A stretch of DNA of 64,000 nt from Polaribacter porphyrae (GTDB lineage Bacteria; Bacteroidota; Bacteroidia; Flavobacteriales; Flavobacteriaceae). The notes below the pieces were generated by a model. That model searched no databases. It was not told the DNA's origin and worked only from the letters and a program-made list of their open reading frames with translations. The stretch spans positions 1,119,980 to 1,183,979 of the forward strand of contig NZ_MSCN01000001.1 of assembly GCF_002954685.1 (NCBI RefSeq), in the 5' to 3' direction. A program made the position numbers and the translations under genes. How positions within the stretch are numbered: position 1 is the first letter of the stretch; the number at the start of each line of letters is the position of its first letter. This document shows positions 8,494 to 16,521 of the stretch, piece after piece.

Positions 8494-9628
8494 TTTTTTG
8501 CTTTTTTGATGCTGTACTTATTAATATTTTACTTAATTTATTTAAGGTTAAATCTAACTTTTCGATTTCCATATAACCAAAACCCAATCGAAAATAACGT
8601 TTAGATGCTCCAAACCATTCTCCAACTGCAATTTGAATTTCAGCTTTTTTTGAAGTCGAATAAAACTCATCAATATTGCTCTTTGTAAAACGTTCTTCAT
8701 TTAACTTGATGCAACAAAGAGCACCTGCTTTAGGTTCAATCCAGTTGATAAATTGATTGTTTTGTTCTACCCATTTTTTAGTGATTTCTAATCCTTTAAT
8801 AGAATGAATTCTTCTGCTTTTAAAAATTTCATCTTCTTTTTCAAGAACTTTTGATGCTACAAATTCATCTAATACGGAATTAGAAATTACTGTATCCATT
8901 TTAGCAATTTTAACTTGTTCAATAAAATTTTCATTATTGGATTGCAACCAGCCAATTCTCAATCCAGGTGTTCCATGACATTTTGATAAAGACGATATAG
9001 TGATAATATTATCTCTTAAACCTGCATAAGTAGGAATTATAGTATTATTTCCATAAGTTGCTTCTCGATAAGTTTCATCAATCATCAATTTACAATTTAG
9101 ATATTGCTCATTTAAGCGATTTGAAATTTTTAATATTTCACTTTTACTATGTATTGTTCCTGTTGGATTCAAAGGTGAAACCAAAATAATTAATCTTGTT
9201 TTTTCTGTAATTAAATCAAATAACTTATTTACATCTATTTGATATTCCTCTTCAAAAGACAACTTAATCACTACTTTTTTAAAACCTAAACTTTCAATTA
9301 AATCTAATGTTGGTGGAAAGTTTGGCTGTACAGTAATTATTTCATCATTTTTCTCACACAAACATAACATTGATAAGAAAATTCCAAAAACAGCTCCATT
9401 TGTGATTACTATTTGGCTTTTATCTACATGTAATTTCTCTCCAATTTTTTGTCGTAAGTTTTCATTTCCTTGAGATGTTCCATATTCTAATTTTAGATTT
9501 TTTAGTTCATTAGAAAAATTATCATCCCAAATTTCTTTGAGAATTAAATCCTTGTTGGTACTTTCTGCAAGATTGAACTCCAATCTTTCATCTAAAAGTG
9601 TAATAATATCATTATTTGGAAATTTCAT
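8483..9628 (-). CDS. PLP-dependent aminotransferase, class I/II
   Basis: A 381-residue fold-type I enzyme. NPTG (154-157), the pyridoxal-ring aspartate in MIDE (Asp184), the Schiff-base lysine in SSLSKCHG (Lys216) and Arg224 in GLRIGW are all present, so it should be active. It resembles the capreomycidine-synthase/aspartate-aminotransferase branch. Substrate unknown. It overlaps the downstream GNAT gene, which suggests an aminated product may be acetylated, but that link is inference only. A poly-T stretch of 6 precedes the ribosome-binding region. Confidence 0.8.
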   Translation of the reverse strand: MKFPNNDIITLLDERLEFNLAESTNKDLILKEIWDDNFSNELKNLKLEYGTSQGNENLRQKIGEKLHVDKSQIVITNGAVFGIFLSMLCLCEKNDEIITVQPNFPPTLDLIESLGFKKVVIKLSFEEEYQIDVNKLFDLITEKTRLIILVSPLNPTGTIHSKSEILKISNRLNEQYLNCKLMIDETYREATYGNNTIIPTYAGLRDNIITISSLSKCHGTPGLRIGWLQSNNENFIEQVKIAKMDTVISNSVLDEFVASKVLEKEDEIFKSRRIHSIKGLEITKKWVEQNNQFINWIEPKAGALCCIKLNEERFTKSNIDEFYSTSKKAEIQIAVGEWFGASKRYFRLGFGYMEIEKLDLTLNKLSKILISTASKKQKNEI

Positions 9629-9673
9629 TTTTTTTAGTTGATAAAAAATAAGTTTATAATAAATATTGATGTT

Positions 9674-10036
9674 TTACAAATTATTGTATTCCATTTTTGT
9701 ATCTAATAATTCTTTCAGCATTTTTGCTTTACGAATCATATAATTATCAATAAGATGTATACCCAATTTATTCTTTTTAAAATGAATACTGATATTTGAT
9801 TTTTTTCCAGATTCAGCATCTGGAAAAAATGGGACTCCATTACATATCCAAGTAAGAACTATTAAAAATTTTGCAAGTTTAGGAAACCAGAGTTTATTTA
9901 AATCAGTTGATTGTATATTATTATAAGCATAAAATCCAGAATTTTGTTTTGTTTGCTCATCTATTAACTTAAATCCGTCATTAAAAAGTTGTAATTCTAT
10001 TCTTGGATTTTTGTTCAATATAATATTCTCATTCAT
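9674..10036 (-). CDS. Hypothetical protein, 120 residues
   Basis: I do not recognise this protein. It begins MNENIILNKNPRIELQLFND, contains one moderately hydrophobic stretch (FPKLAKFLIVLTWICNGVPF, about residues 51-70) and ends in charged helices. It may be a membrane-associated PH-like fold with a signal of unknown meaning. It lies 45 bases upstream of the aminotransferase gene on the same strand and could be the first gene of that operon. Confidence 0.5.
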   Translation of the reverse strand: MNENIILNKNPRIELQLFNDGFKLIDEQTKQNSGFYAYNNIQSTDLNKLWFPKLAKFLIVLTWICNGVPFFPDAESGKKSNISIHFKKNKLGIHLIDNYMIRKAKMLKELLDTKMEYNNL

Positions 10037-10165
10037 CTCATTTATATTAATTGTGAATATTTAATTCATAAATACAGGCATTATCTCAAAAATAGTATTT
10101 ATTTGGTCTATTGTAACAATCCAGAACAAACACAATGTGTAGTCCAGAATTGTTTTTAACTCTTT

Positions 10166-11161
10166 TTAATCTTCTGTAATTACTACAAATTCCTCTTTTT
10201 TAGTATCCAAAATCAACATACTTTCATTAAAAGGTTGATTCCCTAACCAACCTCCAATTCTTGTAAATGGTGTTACTAATGGCTGAGTTATAGTATACAT
10301 ATCTACATAACTAACTCTTTTTAATGTTAAAGTTGCACTACCAACTGTAAATAAATGATCTGTGTATTTACTTCGTATTGGTATTTTATCATCCCAACTT
10401 TTAGCATCGTATTTTATTTCTTCAGTTTTTGCATTAGAATACTTTTCAAATCTACTTTTTATCGTAATTAATCCAAATGCGCTACAACCAGAATCATATA
10501 AAAACTCATAATCTTTATGATCGACTTTAACTGGTAGCATAATTTTTCTGCCAGTAAAATCAAATTTTTTAAAATCAGGTAAAGATTTCATCCAATTAGG
10601 CTTTTTATCAAAAAGTTGAATTTTCTGATTTTTAAAATCGATTGAGGTAATTTTATTCTCTAAAAAATCGCTTCCAATTGTTCCAATTCCTATTCTTTTG
10701 AGAGTATCATTTTTATCAAAATTATGTCCATAGTTTTTTAAAATTGGAATCATTGTAGCCTCGATATGATTTACACCTAAAATGAAATTTAAGTTTTTAA
10801 CACAACGTACTTTACCATTTACAACTTCTTTAATATCTAATCCTATTTTACGTAAAGATTTCAAATCATTTTCATAAATATATGAATTGGGTGCTCCAGT
10901 ATCAAACTGCATATAAAACTGATGTTTTATGCCTTCAATTTTTAAAGGAATTGTCATTGCTGCTTGTGGCTCTGCATAATCTCCAGAGCCAGTAGAATTT
11001 GCTGCCCAGTTAAAATGAATTGGTTTATCTTCAAAAGTATATTTTAAATAGTTTGGCTTTTCTTTGAATAGCGCATTGTTAAATTTCCAGATTCCAACAG
11101 AAGCTCCAATAAGTAATAATCCAAAAAGAATCAGTAAAATGTAACCTATTTTTTTCTTCAT
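10166..11161 (-). CDS. Membrane-anchored retropepsin-like aspartyl protease
   Basis: A 331-residue protein with an N-terminal membrane segment (residues 5-25). It carries two aspartyl-protease signatures: FDTGAPNSYI with Asp87 and YDSGCSAFGLI with Asp223, and the recurring flap-side element GTIGSDFLENKITSIDFKNQ. A single chain with two lobes is the pepsin-like layout, while each lobe resembles the bacterial retropepsin-like family. A periplasmic location is inferred from the anchor. Substrate unknown. The repeated 11-bp direct repeat lies 60 bases upstream of the start, exactly as before the unrelated 2138-3040 gene. Confidence 0.7.
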   Translation of the reverse strand: MKKKIGYILLILFGLLLIGASVGIWKFNNALFKEKPNYLKYTFEDKPIHFNWAANSTGSGDYAEPQAAMTIPLKIEGIKHQFYMQFDTGAPNSYIYENDLKSLRKIGLDIKEVVNGKVRCVKNLNFILGVNHIEATMIPILKNYGHNFDKNDTLKRIGIGTIGSDFLENKITSIDFKNQKIQLFDKKPNWMKSLPDFKKFDFTGRKIMLPVKVDHKDYEFLYDSGCSAFGLITIKSRFEKYSNAKTEEIKYDAKSWDDKIPIRSKYTDHLFTVGSATLTLKRVSYVDMYTITQPLVTPFTRIGGWLGNQPFNESMLILDTKKEEFVVITED

Positions 11162-11200
11162 TTATAAGTATTTAATTTTTACAAATAAAAAAGAAAACTA

Positions 11201-11242
11201 CATACAAATTAGTTTTTTTGTAACGTCAATTTTACGACAATT
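11201..11242 (-). promoter_or_regulatory. 11-bp direct repeat element, second copy
   Basis: Minus strand TTGTCGTAAAATTGACGTTA, followed by an A-run and AACTAATTTG. It matches the element at 3081-3122 and lies at the same distance from the next start codon. Because the neighbouring XRE gene was duplicated with it, shared ancestry and shared function cannot be separated from one genome. Confidence 0.4.
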
Positions 11243-11256
11243 ATAAAATTATAGCA

Positions 11257-11525
11257 TTAAATAAAACGAAGTGGAATATTTAGAAAATTAAAATTTTTTG
11301 CCCTGTAATTTTATAGTAATACTACAAACAACACCAACATTAATAACATAAGCTAAAAACAGAACGACTAAAATAATTGGATAATTAGGAAACAGTTTAC
11401 GAGATATAAATGGAGAAATACACAATAAAAATGAAAGCAATACTGACCATATAATTTGAAAATTCACAATTTTTCTTCCTATTTTTATCTACATGTTTAG
11501 ATTTTTTATTTTTTATAATGCTCAT
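11257..11525 (-). pseudogene. Decayed paralogue of the XRE/DUF4870 regulator
   Basis: The stretch is a degenerate copy of the gene at 3136-3699. It keeps the first codons (MSIIKN), then jumps by an internal deletion of roughly 100 codons that removes the helix-turn-helix, and resumes in another frame with RKIVNFQIIWSVLLSFLLC and SPFISRKLFPN, matching the third quarter of the intact protein. A further frameshift separates the ending NFNFLNIPLRFI, which corresponds to NFDFLNTPLQLV of the intact copy. Two frameshifts and a deletion leave no functional product. The downstream non-coding flank is also shared with the intact locus. Confidence 0.8.
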
Positions 11526-11552
11526 TCTTAAGTTTCTGATTTTTTGTGTAAA

Positions 11553-11915
11553 CTATTTTCTCAAAATCTTTTCCACTTTTCTTCCTCTCGCCAATTCATC
11601 TATTACTTTATCTAAATAACGTGCTTTTTTTGTTAACTCATTATCTATCTCTTCTATTCTATAACCACAAATAACACCTTTTATTAAATGTGCATTTGGG
11701 TGTAAAGTAGCTCTATCAAAAAACTCTTTAAAGGTTATTTTTTCATCAATAATTTGCTGAATATCTTTTTCAGTAAATCCTGTTAGCCATTCTATAACTT
11801 GATACAATTCTTCAAGAGTCCTTCCTTTTTTCTCTATTTTATTCACGTAATGTGGCCAAACTGAAAAGAATTTCATATTAGCAATTCGTTCATTGTGTTT
11901 TTCGGTTGTTTTCAT
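11553..11915 (-). CDS. DUF2200 family protein
   Basis: A 120-residue soluble protein matching DUF2200: RIANMKFFSVWPHYVNKIEK, then KGRTLEELYQVIEWLTGF and a conserved middle FFDRATLHPNAHLIKGVICG. The C-terminus is a charged helix. No function is known for the family. It lies about 45 bases downstream of the ArsR-DUF6428 pair on the same strand and may be read from the same promoter. Confidence 0.85.
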   Translation of the reverse strand: MKTTEKHNERIANMKFFSVWPHYVNKIEKKGRTLEELYQVIEWLTGFTEKDIQQIIDEKITFKEFFDRATLHPNAHLIKGVICGYRIEEIDNELTKKARYLDKVIDELARGRKVEKILRK

Positions 11916-11959
11916 TATTGATAAATTTCTCCTAATTTAAAAAAAATATCGAACTCTAT

Positions 11960-12421
11960 TTAACAACAGCCAGATTTTGGATCACAACAAGAATTTACAG
12001 CTTGAGCAACTTTTATAATCGGTTTTGGAATTCCACATTCTTCCAAAGCCAAACAAGCAGTAACTTTTGGAGTTAATATAAAATTAGTGCCATCAAAATC
12101 TAAATTGTATTTTCCAATAGTTTCTTCTCCTTGATATTCTACTTCTATTTCTAAATCATCAAATTGAAACATCTTTTCAGAAATCTCTATAATTTTTAAT
12201 AATTTTTCAGGATGTAGTCTATGATTGTAGTCTCTTTCTTTCCATAATTGAAAATTAATCACAGTTTCGTTTCTTACTTTACCTCCACAATCAATAAAAT
12301 CTTTGGTTACTTTACCAACTTCTGTAACATGAAAATGAGCAGGAACTAATTTTCCATTGGGTAATTGAAATGCAATGGTTTCTAAATTTTGTAGGTGATT
12401 TTTTATTTCTGATAGTTTCAT
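11960..12421 (-). CDS. DUF6428 family protein, arsenic-operon type
   Basis: A 153-residue protein of the kind found beside arsR in Bacteroidota: LSEIKNHLQNLETIAFQLPN, then PAHFHVTEVGKV, VINFQLWKERDYNHRL and HPEKLLKII. It ends in a thiol-rich tail, SCCDPKSGCC, that could bind soft metals or arsenite. Function is not established. Its start is 10 bases behind the arsR stop, so the two are co-transcribed. The usual partners, an arsenate reductase and an Acr3 or ArsB efflux pump, are missing from the following genes. Confidence 0.8.
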   Translation of the reverse strand: MKLSEIKNHLQNLETIAFQLPNGKLVPAHFHVTEVGKVTKDFIDCGGKVRNETVINFQLWKERDYNHRLHPEKLLKIIEISEKMFQFDDLEIEVEYQGEETIGKYNLDFDGTNFILTPKVTACLALEECGIPKPIIKVAQAVNSCCDPKSGCC

Positions 12422-12431
12422 AATATTCTAA

Positions 12432-12758
12432 TTAACAACAATTATCTGTTGTATTTTTATTCAAAAATTTGTTTAACATAGATTTAATAGTATCCCAATT
12501 TTCTTGGTTTATACAATAGCAAACACTTGTACCTTCTATCGTTCCTTTTATAATACCAACTTTTTTAAGCTCTTTTAAGTGTTGTGAAATTGTGGGCTGT
12601 GCCAATCCAATTTGTTTTACTAAATCTCCACAAACACAAGATTTTAATCTTATGAGGTAATCTAATATTGCTATCCTTGCAGGATGTCCCAAAACTTTTG
12701 CTATTAAAGCAATCTGGTTTTGTTCTTTGGTAAATATTTCTGATTTGGTTAATCCCAC
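12432..12758 (-). CDS. arsR: ArsR-family metalloregulatory repressor
   Basis: A 108-residue winged-helix regulator: LGHPARIAILDYLI, GLAQPTISQHLKELKKVGII and an ending INQENW. The metal-sensing cysteine pair is present as SCVCGD (Cys41 and Cys43), the ELCVCD-type site of arsenic and antimony sensors; the terminal DNCC adds two further thiols. In the family, arsenite binding releases the repressor from its operator. A matching imperfect palindrome overlaps the likely promoter 13 bases upstream of the start. It is followed by the DUF6428 gene. Confidence 0.85.
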   Translation of the reverse strand: MGLTKSEIFTKEQNQIALIAKVLGHPARIAILDYLIRLKSCVCGDLVKQIGLAQPTISQHLKELKKVGIIKGTIEGTSVCYCINQENWDTIKSMLNKFLNKNTTDNCC

Positions 12759-12770
12759 TATTTAATCTAT

Positions 12771-12790
12771 TTATTGCAATATTACGATAA
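12771..12790 (-). promoter_or_regulatory. Putative ArsR operator overlapping the arsR promoter
   Basis: The 20-base sequence reads TTATCGTAATATTGCAATAA on the minus strand. It is a palindrome in which the six mismatching positions are all transitions (TTATYGYAATATTRCRATAA). Its core TAATATTG is one base off the TAnnTTTG promoter box, and the arsR start follows 12 bases later. Autorepression is inferred from family behaviour. Confidence 0.5.
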
Positions 12791-12815
12791 AAGGATTGGA
12801 TAAAAAAGAAATTGA

Positions 12816-13739
12816 TTATTTTTTATTTAAATCGAACATATAGCCAACAGAAAAGTTAAAGAACCCTGTAGTACTTAAATCGGTTTCATTGGGTAAAGCC
12901 TTTGGTAAATTCAAGTTATAACCTAGTTCAAAATCCCAAGAATTAGTAGAAAGTGAAATAGGAATAGAAAGTTGTGTATTTAACAAATCAAAAACATCTT
13001 GGGTAAAAACTCTCAATTGTGGACCAGTTGGAGTTCTAACTGGTCTAACAAATGTTATATTTTGATCTGCAATTACAAAACTTATATTTGGTCTTAATCT
13101 TAAGGCTAAATTAGATGTTCTTTTTAAGTTGATACTTGCAAAACTGTTAGATACAATTTGATATGACTCATCACTACCAAACAAATATGAGAAAGCTAAT
13201 GTTGTGCCAAGTGTTCTTTTTTTGTTTCTCACTCCTAAATTAAGGTCTATTGAATTTGTAAAATCATCAAATTCATCTGAATAGAAAAATTTGGTATAAC
13301 CAAGATTATATACAAAGGAATTATTTTTACCAAACGTATTAAAATACCCTAAAGAAACACTAGTAAAATCCCAAGCAGGTGCAAATTCTTGATAATAAAT
13401 TCCTGAAATACTAGCATTAAAACCTGAAGAATGATAGTAACTTACTTGAGGGATAATGTTAAATTGATTTATACCAGAATCTCTACCAGAGAAAAAAGTA
13501 TTACTACTATAAGCAACTGACGTATATAAAAAATTATAAGAAAAACCACCTTCTATCAGTTCGTCTATAAATTGTTTATCATCAAAAAAAAGTTCGTCTA
13601 TTAACCCATCTATATCTTCTAAATTGTCAGTAGAATTATCTTGTGCATAAGAACAAAAAGAGGTTGCTATTGTAACCAATAGCAACCCAAAAACTTTTAT
13701 TATTGTTTTAATTCTTTGATGAAGTTGTACCATAAACAA
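12816..13739 (-). CDS. Outer-membrane beta-barrel protein, last gene of the sigma-factor operon
   Basis: A 307-residue exported protein (signal peptide to about residue 33, ending SYAQ). After an acidic linker (NLEDIDGLIDELFFDDKQF) it consists of alternating strands with aromatic ends, such as FNIIPQVSYYHSSG, GFNASISGIYY and GTTLAFSYLFG, and ends in a strand with a terminal hydrophobic residue pattern (FFNFSVGYMFDLNKK). This is typical of a small transporter-like or sensor-like outer-membrane barrel. It starts 3 bases after the stop of the preceding gene, so they are one transcript. Specific role unknown. Confidence 0.65.
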   Translation of the reverse strand: MFMVQLHQRIKTIIKVFGLLLVTIATSFCSYAQDNSTDNLEDIDGLIDELFFDDKQFIDELIEGGFSYNFLYTSVAYSSNTFFSGRDSGINQFNIIPQVSYYHSSGFNASISGIYYQEFAPAWDFTSVSLGYFNTFGKNNSFVYNLGYTKFFYSDEFDDFTNSIDLNLGVRNKKRTLGTTLAFSYLFGSDESYQIVSNSFASINLKRTSNLALRLRPNISFVIADQNITFVRPVRTPTGPQLRVFTQDVFDLLNTQLSIPISLSTNSWDFELGYNLNLPKALPNETDLSTTGFFNFSVGYMFDLNKK

Positions 13740-13742
13740 TAG

Positions 13743-14216
13743 TTAGTTTCCTCTATTTCTCACTTTTTTATCTTTACTATTGTTTACTCTTGGTCCATCT
13801 TTCAATTCTCCTCTATCTTTAGAGTTTCTTATTTTATCTATGCGTTCTTTCAACATTTTTCGTTGCTCTCCTGTTAAGGTTTTTCTAAAGTTTTCTCTAG
13901 TTTTTCGTAAACGAATTTGTTGATTCTGCACCATACTTTTTTGAGTTTTAGAAAAAGTAGCAACCAAACGTTTTCTAATTTCAGATTTTGATATGGTTTT
14001 ATCTCTTAAAATAGTTAACTGTTCTTTTGTTAGTGATTTTTTAAACGCTTCACGATTTGCTTTAATCACTTCTCGTTCTTTCTGTAACAAATCTCTCTGC
14101 TTTTGAGTCAACTCTTTTTTTATAAGGCTGTAATTAGAATCTTGAGCAAAAACTTTTGTATTCAATAGCATCAAACTTATAAATGAGAAAGTTAATATGA
14201 TATTTTTGATGTTCAT
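13743..14216 (-). CDS. Periplasmic helical protein with LTxxQ-like repeats (Spy/CpxP-like)
   Basis: A 157-residue exported protein (signal peptide ending near VFAQ, residue 25) that is almost wholly charged helix. Three repeats resemble the LTxxQ motif of Spy/CpxP chaperones: ELTQKQRDLL, SLTKEQLTIL and TLTGEQRKML. Members of that superfamily sense or buffer envelope stress, which fits its place in an operon headed by an extracytoplasmic-function sigma factor. The homology is by pattern only, and the spacing of about 40 residues between repeats is regular. Confidence 0.6.
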   Translation of the reverse strand: MNIKNIILTFSFISLMLLNTKVFAQDSNYSLIKKELTQKQRDLLQKEREVIKANREAFKKSLTKEQLTILRDKTISKSEIRKRLVATFSKTQKSMVQNQQIRLRKTRENFRKTLTGEQRKMLKERIDKIRNSKDRGELKDGPRVNNSKDKKVRNRGN

Positions 14217-14262
14217 TTTTGTTGTTTTTTATGCTGCAAAATCTAAAGTACAAATTTATAAA

Positions 14263-15138
14263 TTAATCTCGACAACTATCTTTTGCTGCTTCATATTCTG
14301 TTTCATCATTAACAGTAGCTGTAGTTCCATCTCTATATTCGACATCAACTGGAAAATTCAAAGCACCTTTTTCAGTTGCATCTGGATTTGCTTTATGCCA
14401 TTCTCTCAATAATTTAAAACCAGCTCTTTCTGTCACCTCAATTGTAGAGGCATCTGGCATTGTAAATGTTACTGGCAATACTAACTTAAAACACTTTCTT
14501 TTATCTTTACTTCTCTTACAAGAATTTTTTATAGTTTTTAACTCATCTATATCTATTAAAGTTTGTGTTGAGCCATCTTCTTTCAAAGTTACATCAACAG
14601 GAAAAACTAATTCTGGACGCTCATCTGCATCTGGGTTTGCTTCATACCAGTCTTTAATTAAAGACCAATCATCTTTACTATTTAATGTAATACTAGAATC
14701 ATCTGGCATTATAAAATCGATAGGGAAAACAAATTCAAAACATTTGTTTCTTTTTCTTTTTCTTTTTTCATCAGTATCGTTTAATTGTCTTCCTTCTAAT
14801 GAAAAGAATACATCACTTTTTTCTTCTTCTCTAGACTCATTAAAAGTATCTACAGATACTTTAAAACCTAATCCGTTAGCTAATTGCACTGTTTCTACAA
14901 AACTATCTGCTAAATCACCATTTAAGGTTGATGCTGTTGCTACTGGTAAGCTTGTTGCATCTACTTCAGTTTTAGATGCACTTTCAATTTTTTCTATTAA
15001 AACTGTATCGTCGTTTACTTCTATACCTTCATTATCTGAACAAGATGTAAATAATAATGCTGATAAAATAAATGCAGAAATTGTAAAAAACAGAATACTC
15101 GACTTTAAAATGTTTTCTTTTTGAATTGAAGTTTTCAT
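14263..15138 (-). CDS. Lipoprotein with a tandem 75-residue duplication
   Basis: A 291-residue lipoprotein: hydrophobic leader then LLFTSC, with the lipidated cysteine at 33 followed by SDNE, as in Bacteroidota surface lipoproteins. Residues 132-208 and 215-289 are two copies of one domain. Each starts KCF-x-x-V-x-P, contains FxMPD, W followed by EANPD or KANPD, a FPVDV strand and ends NSCK or DSCR; a KRKRKRN or KRSKDKR basic stretch precedes each copy. The four cysteines, one at each end of each copy, could form disulfides. I do not recognise the domain. It is the third gene of the sigma-factor operon. Confidence 0.7.
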   Translation of the reverse strand: MKTSIQKENILKSSILFFTISAFILSALLFTSCSDNEGIEVNDDTVLIEKIESASKTEVDATSLPVATASTLNGDLADSFVETVQLANGLGFKVSVDTFNESREEEKSDVFFSLEGRQLNDTDEKRKRKRNKCFEFVFPIDFIMPDDSSITLNSKDDWSLIKDWYEANPDADERPELVFPVDVTLKEDGSTQTLIDIDELKTIKNSCKRSKDKRKCFKLVLPVTFTMPDASTIEVTERAGFKLLREWHKANPDATEKGALNFPVDVEYRDGTTATVNDETEYEAAKDSCRD

Positions 15139-15220
15139 AATTGGTATTTTTTAATTAATAATTGTTTCTGTTTATTTAGAACCCCAATTTTTTAAATAGT
15201 TTAAAAAAAAATTATTTTTT

Positions 15221-15757
15221 TTATAAAATTACTGTTTCAATCAGCTCTTCATTAATATAATTATCTAATAATGAGTCTTCTACAATCAATGAATTTAAAA
15301 TTAAATTATCTAATTTTTGTTCTTTTAATTCTGCTTTTACTACAATTTCATTAAACAAAGTAGTGTCTGTAAATGCATCCAAATCATTATCATCTACTAA
15401 TAATGATTCTATTAAAATATCATCTTCAAAGGCTAAAGATTCTATTTTCAAATTATTAAAATCCTCTTTAGTATCGAAATTTTGTAGCCAAACTGTTAAA
15501 CTTAATATGAAAACCAAAGAGGCTGCTGCTATATATTTGAATTGAGGACGCATATAAAAAACCAATTGTTTTTTAGGTTGCTCCTCTTCTACTCTTGCTT
15601 CTTCTTTTATTTTATCTAAAATTGAGATTTTCGATTTCGCAAAATAGTCTTCAGGAATTCCTGTTCCTAAATAATCTTTATGATGTTTAGAAATATCACT
15701 TTTAAAACCTTCTTTTAGAAAGCTTTTTTTGTTGTTATTTTCTGTTGATTTTTTCAT
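15221..15757 (-). CDS. Membrane protein, candidate anti-sigma factor
   Basis: A 178-residue protein directly downstream of the sigma gene (41 bases). Residues 1-70 are polar with an EDYFAKSKISILDKI element often seen in flavobacterial anti-sigma-like proteins; 74-92 is a single membrane span; the remainder is acidic, with repeated ILIESLLVDD and LILNSLIVED segments. It lacks the HxxxCxxC zinc motif of classic anti-sigma factors. Position and topology suggest it holds the sigma factor at the membrane, but this is inference. Confidence 0.55.
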   Translation of the reverse strand: MKKSTENNNKKSFLKEGFKSDISKHHKDYLGTGIPEDYFAKSKISILDKIKEEARVEEEQPKKQLVFYMRPQFKYIAAASLVFILSLTVWLQNFDTKEDFNNLKIESLAFEDDILIESLLVDDNDLDAFTDTTLFNEIVVKAELKEQKLDNLILNSLIVEDSLLDNYINEELIETVIL

Positions 15758-15798
15758 AATTTAATAGTTAGACCCAGCTTTTTGTGAATAGTTTGGTT

Positions 15799-16338
15799 TT
15801 ACATTAATATTTTTTTCTCTATAATTTTTACACAAGTATAATAGGTAGATTTTAATGTGCTTTCTGATACATTTAAAATTTCTGAAATTTGCCTGAAACT
15901 TAAATCGTCAAAATATTTCATTTGAAAGATTTGTTTTTGCTTTTCCTTAAATCCATCAATTATTATATTCAGTTTTTTTTGAATTTCATCACCATCGAAA
16001 TATTCGTCTTCAAATAAAACTTCTAAATTCGATTCTGAAACTTCATCAATATTATTATAACTTTTTTTATTATTTTTTTCTAAAAAACGAATAGATTCAT
16101 TGTAGGCAATTCTATACATCCAAGTATGTAAAGAACTCTTTTCCTGAAAATTAGCAATACTTTTATAAATTCTGATAAACGTATTTTGCAATACATCATC
16201 AGCATTTTCATGTGTATGTACAATCTTTCTGATATGCCAATACAAGCGTTCTTGATAAACGTCAAGCAACTCACTAAAAGCGGAATCTTTTAGTGCAGGA
16301 TTTTGTAACTTTTTTACAAGTTCAGTGTCTTTACTCAA
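15799..16338 (-). CDS. ECF-type RNA polymerase sigma factor
   Basis: A 179-residue sigma-70 family protein. Region 2 lies at about residues 20-90 (AFSELLDVYQERLYWHIRKI, HENADDVLQNTFIRIYKSI, then LHTWMYRIAYNESIRFLEK) and region 4 at 130-175 (QKQIFQMKYFDDLSFRQISE, ILNVSESTLKSTYY). There is no region 1.1 or 3, as expected for an extracytoplasmic-function factor. It heads a five-gene operon that ends with an outer-membrane barrel, so it probably directs an envelope response. The opposite strand upstream carries yaaA, divergently transcribed. Confidence 0.9.
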   Translation of the reverse strand: MSKDTELVKKLQNPALKDSAFSELLDVYQERLYWHIRKIVHTHENADDVLQNTFIRIYKSIANFQEKSSLHTWMYRIAYNESIRFLEKNNKKSYNNIDEVSESNLEVLFEDEYFDGDEIQKKLNIIIDGFKEKQKQIFQMKYFDDLSFRQISEILNVSESTLKSTYYTCVKIIEKKILM

Positions 16339-16521
16339 AAATTATATTGTTAATTTTTATGTTTTGATGAAAGTATAAAATAATTTTGATTTAAAAGAAT
16401 TCTATAAATTTTATAAATAAGTTTATCAATTTTAAGTGATAAGAATCATTGAAAAAATTTATAATCATTCGTATTTTTACAGTTAAAACTAAACGTTTTA
16501 ATAATTACATCTTGTAAAAAT

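Noticed and set aside
10125..10160. Possible hairpin AACAATCCAGAAC / TCCAGAATTGTT
   Set aside because: Only about six pairs form; the rest is a direct rather than an inverted repeat.
14744..15124. Plus-strand frame of 126 codons opposite the lipoprotein gene
   Set aside because: It is a shadow of the minus-strand lipoprotein gene, with low-complexity serine- and leucine-rich translation.
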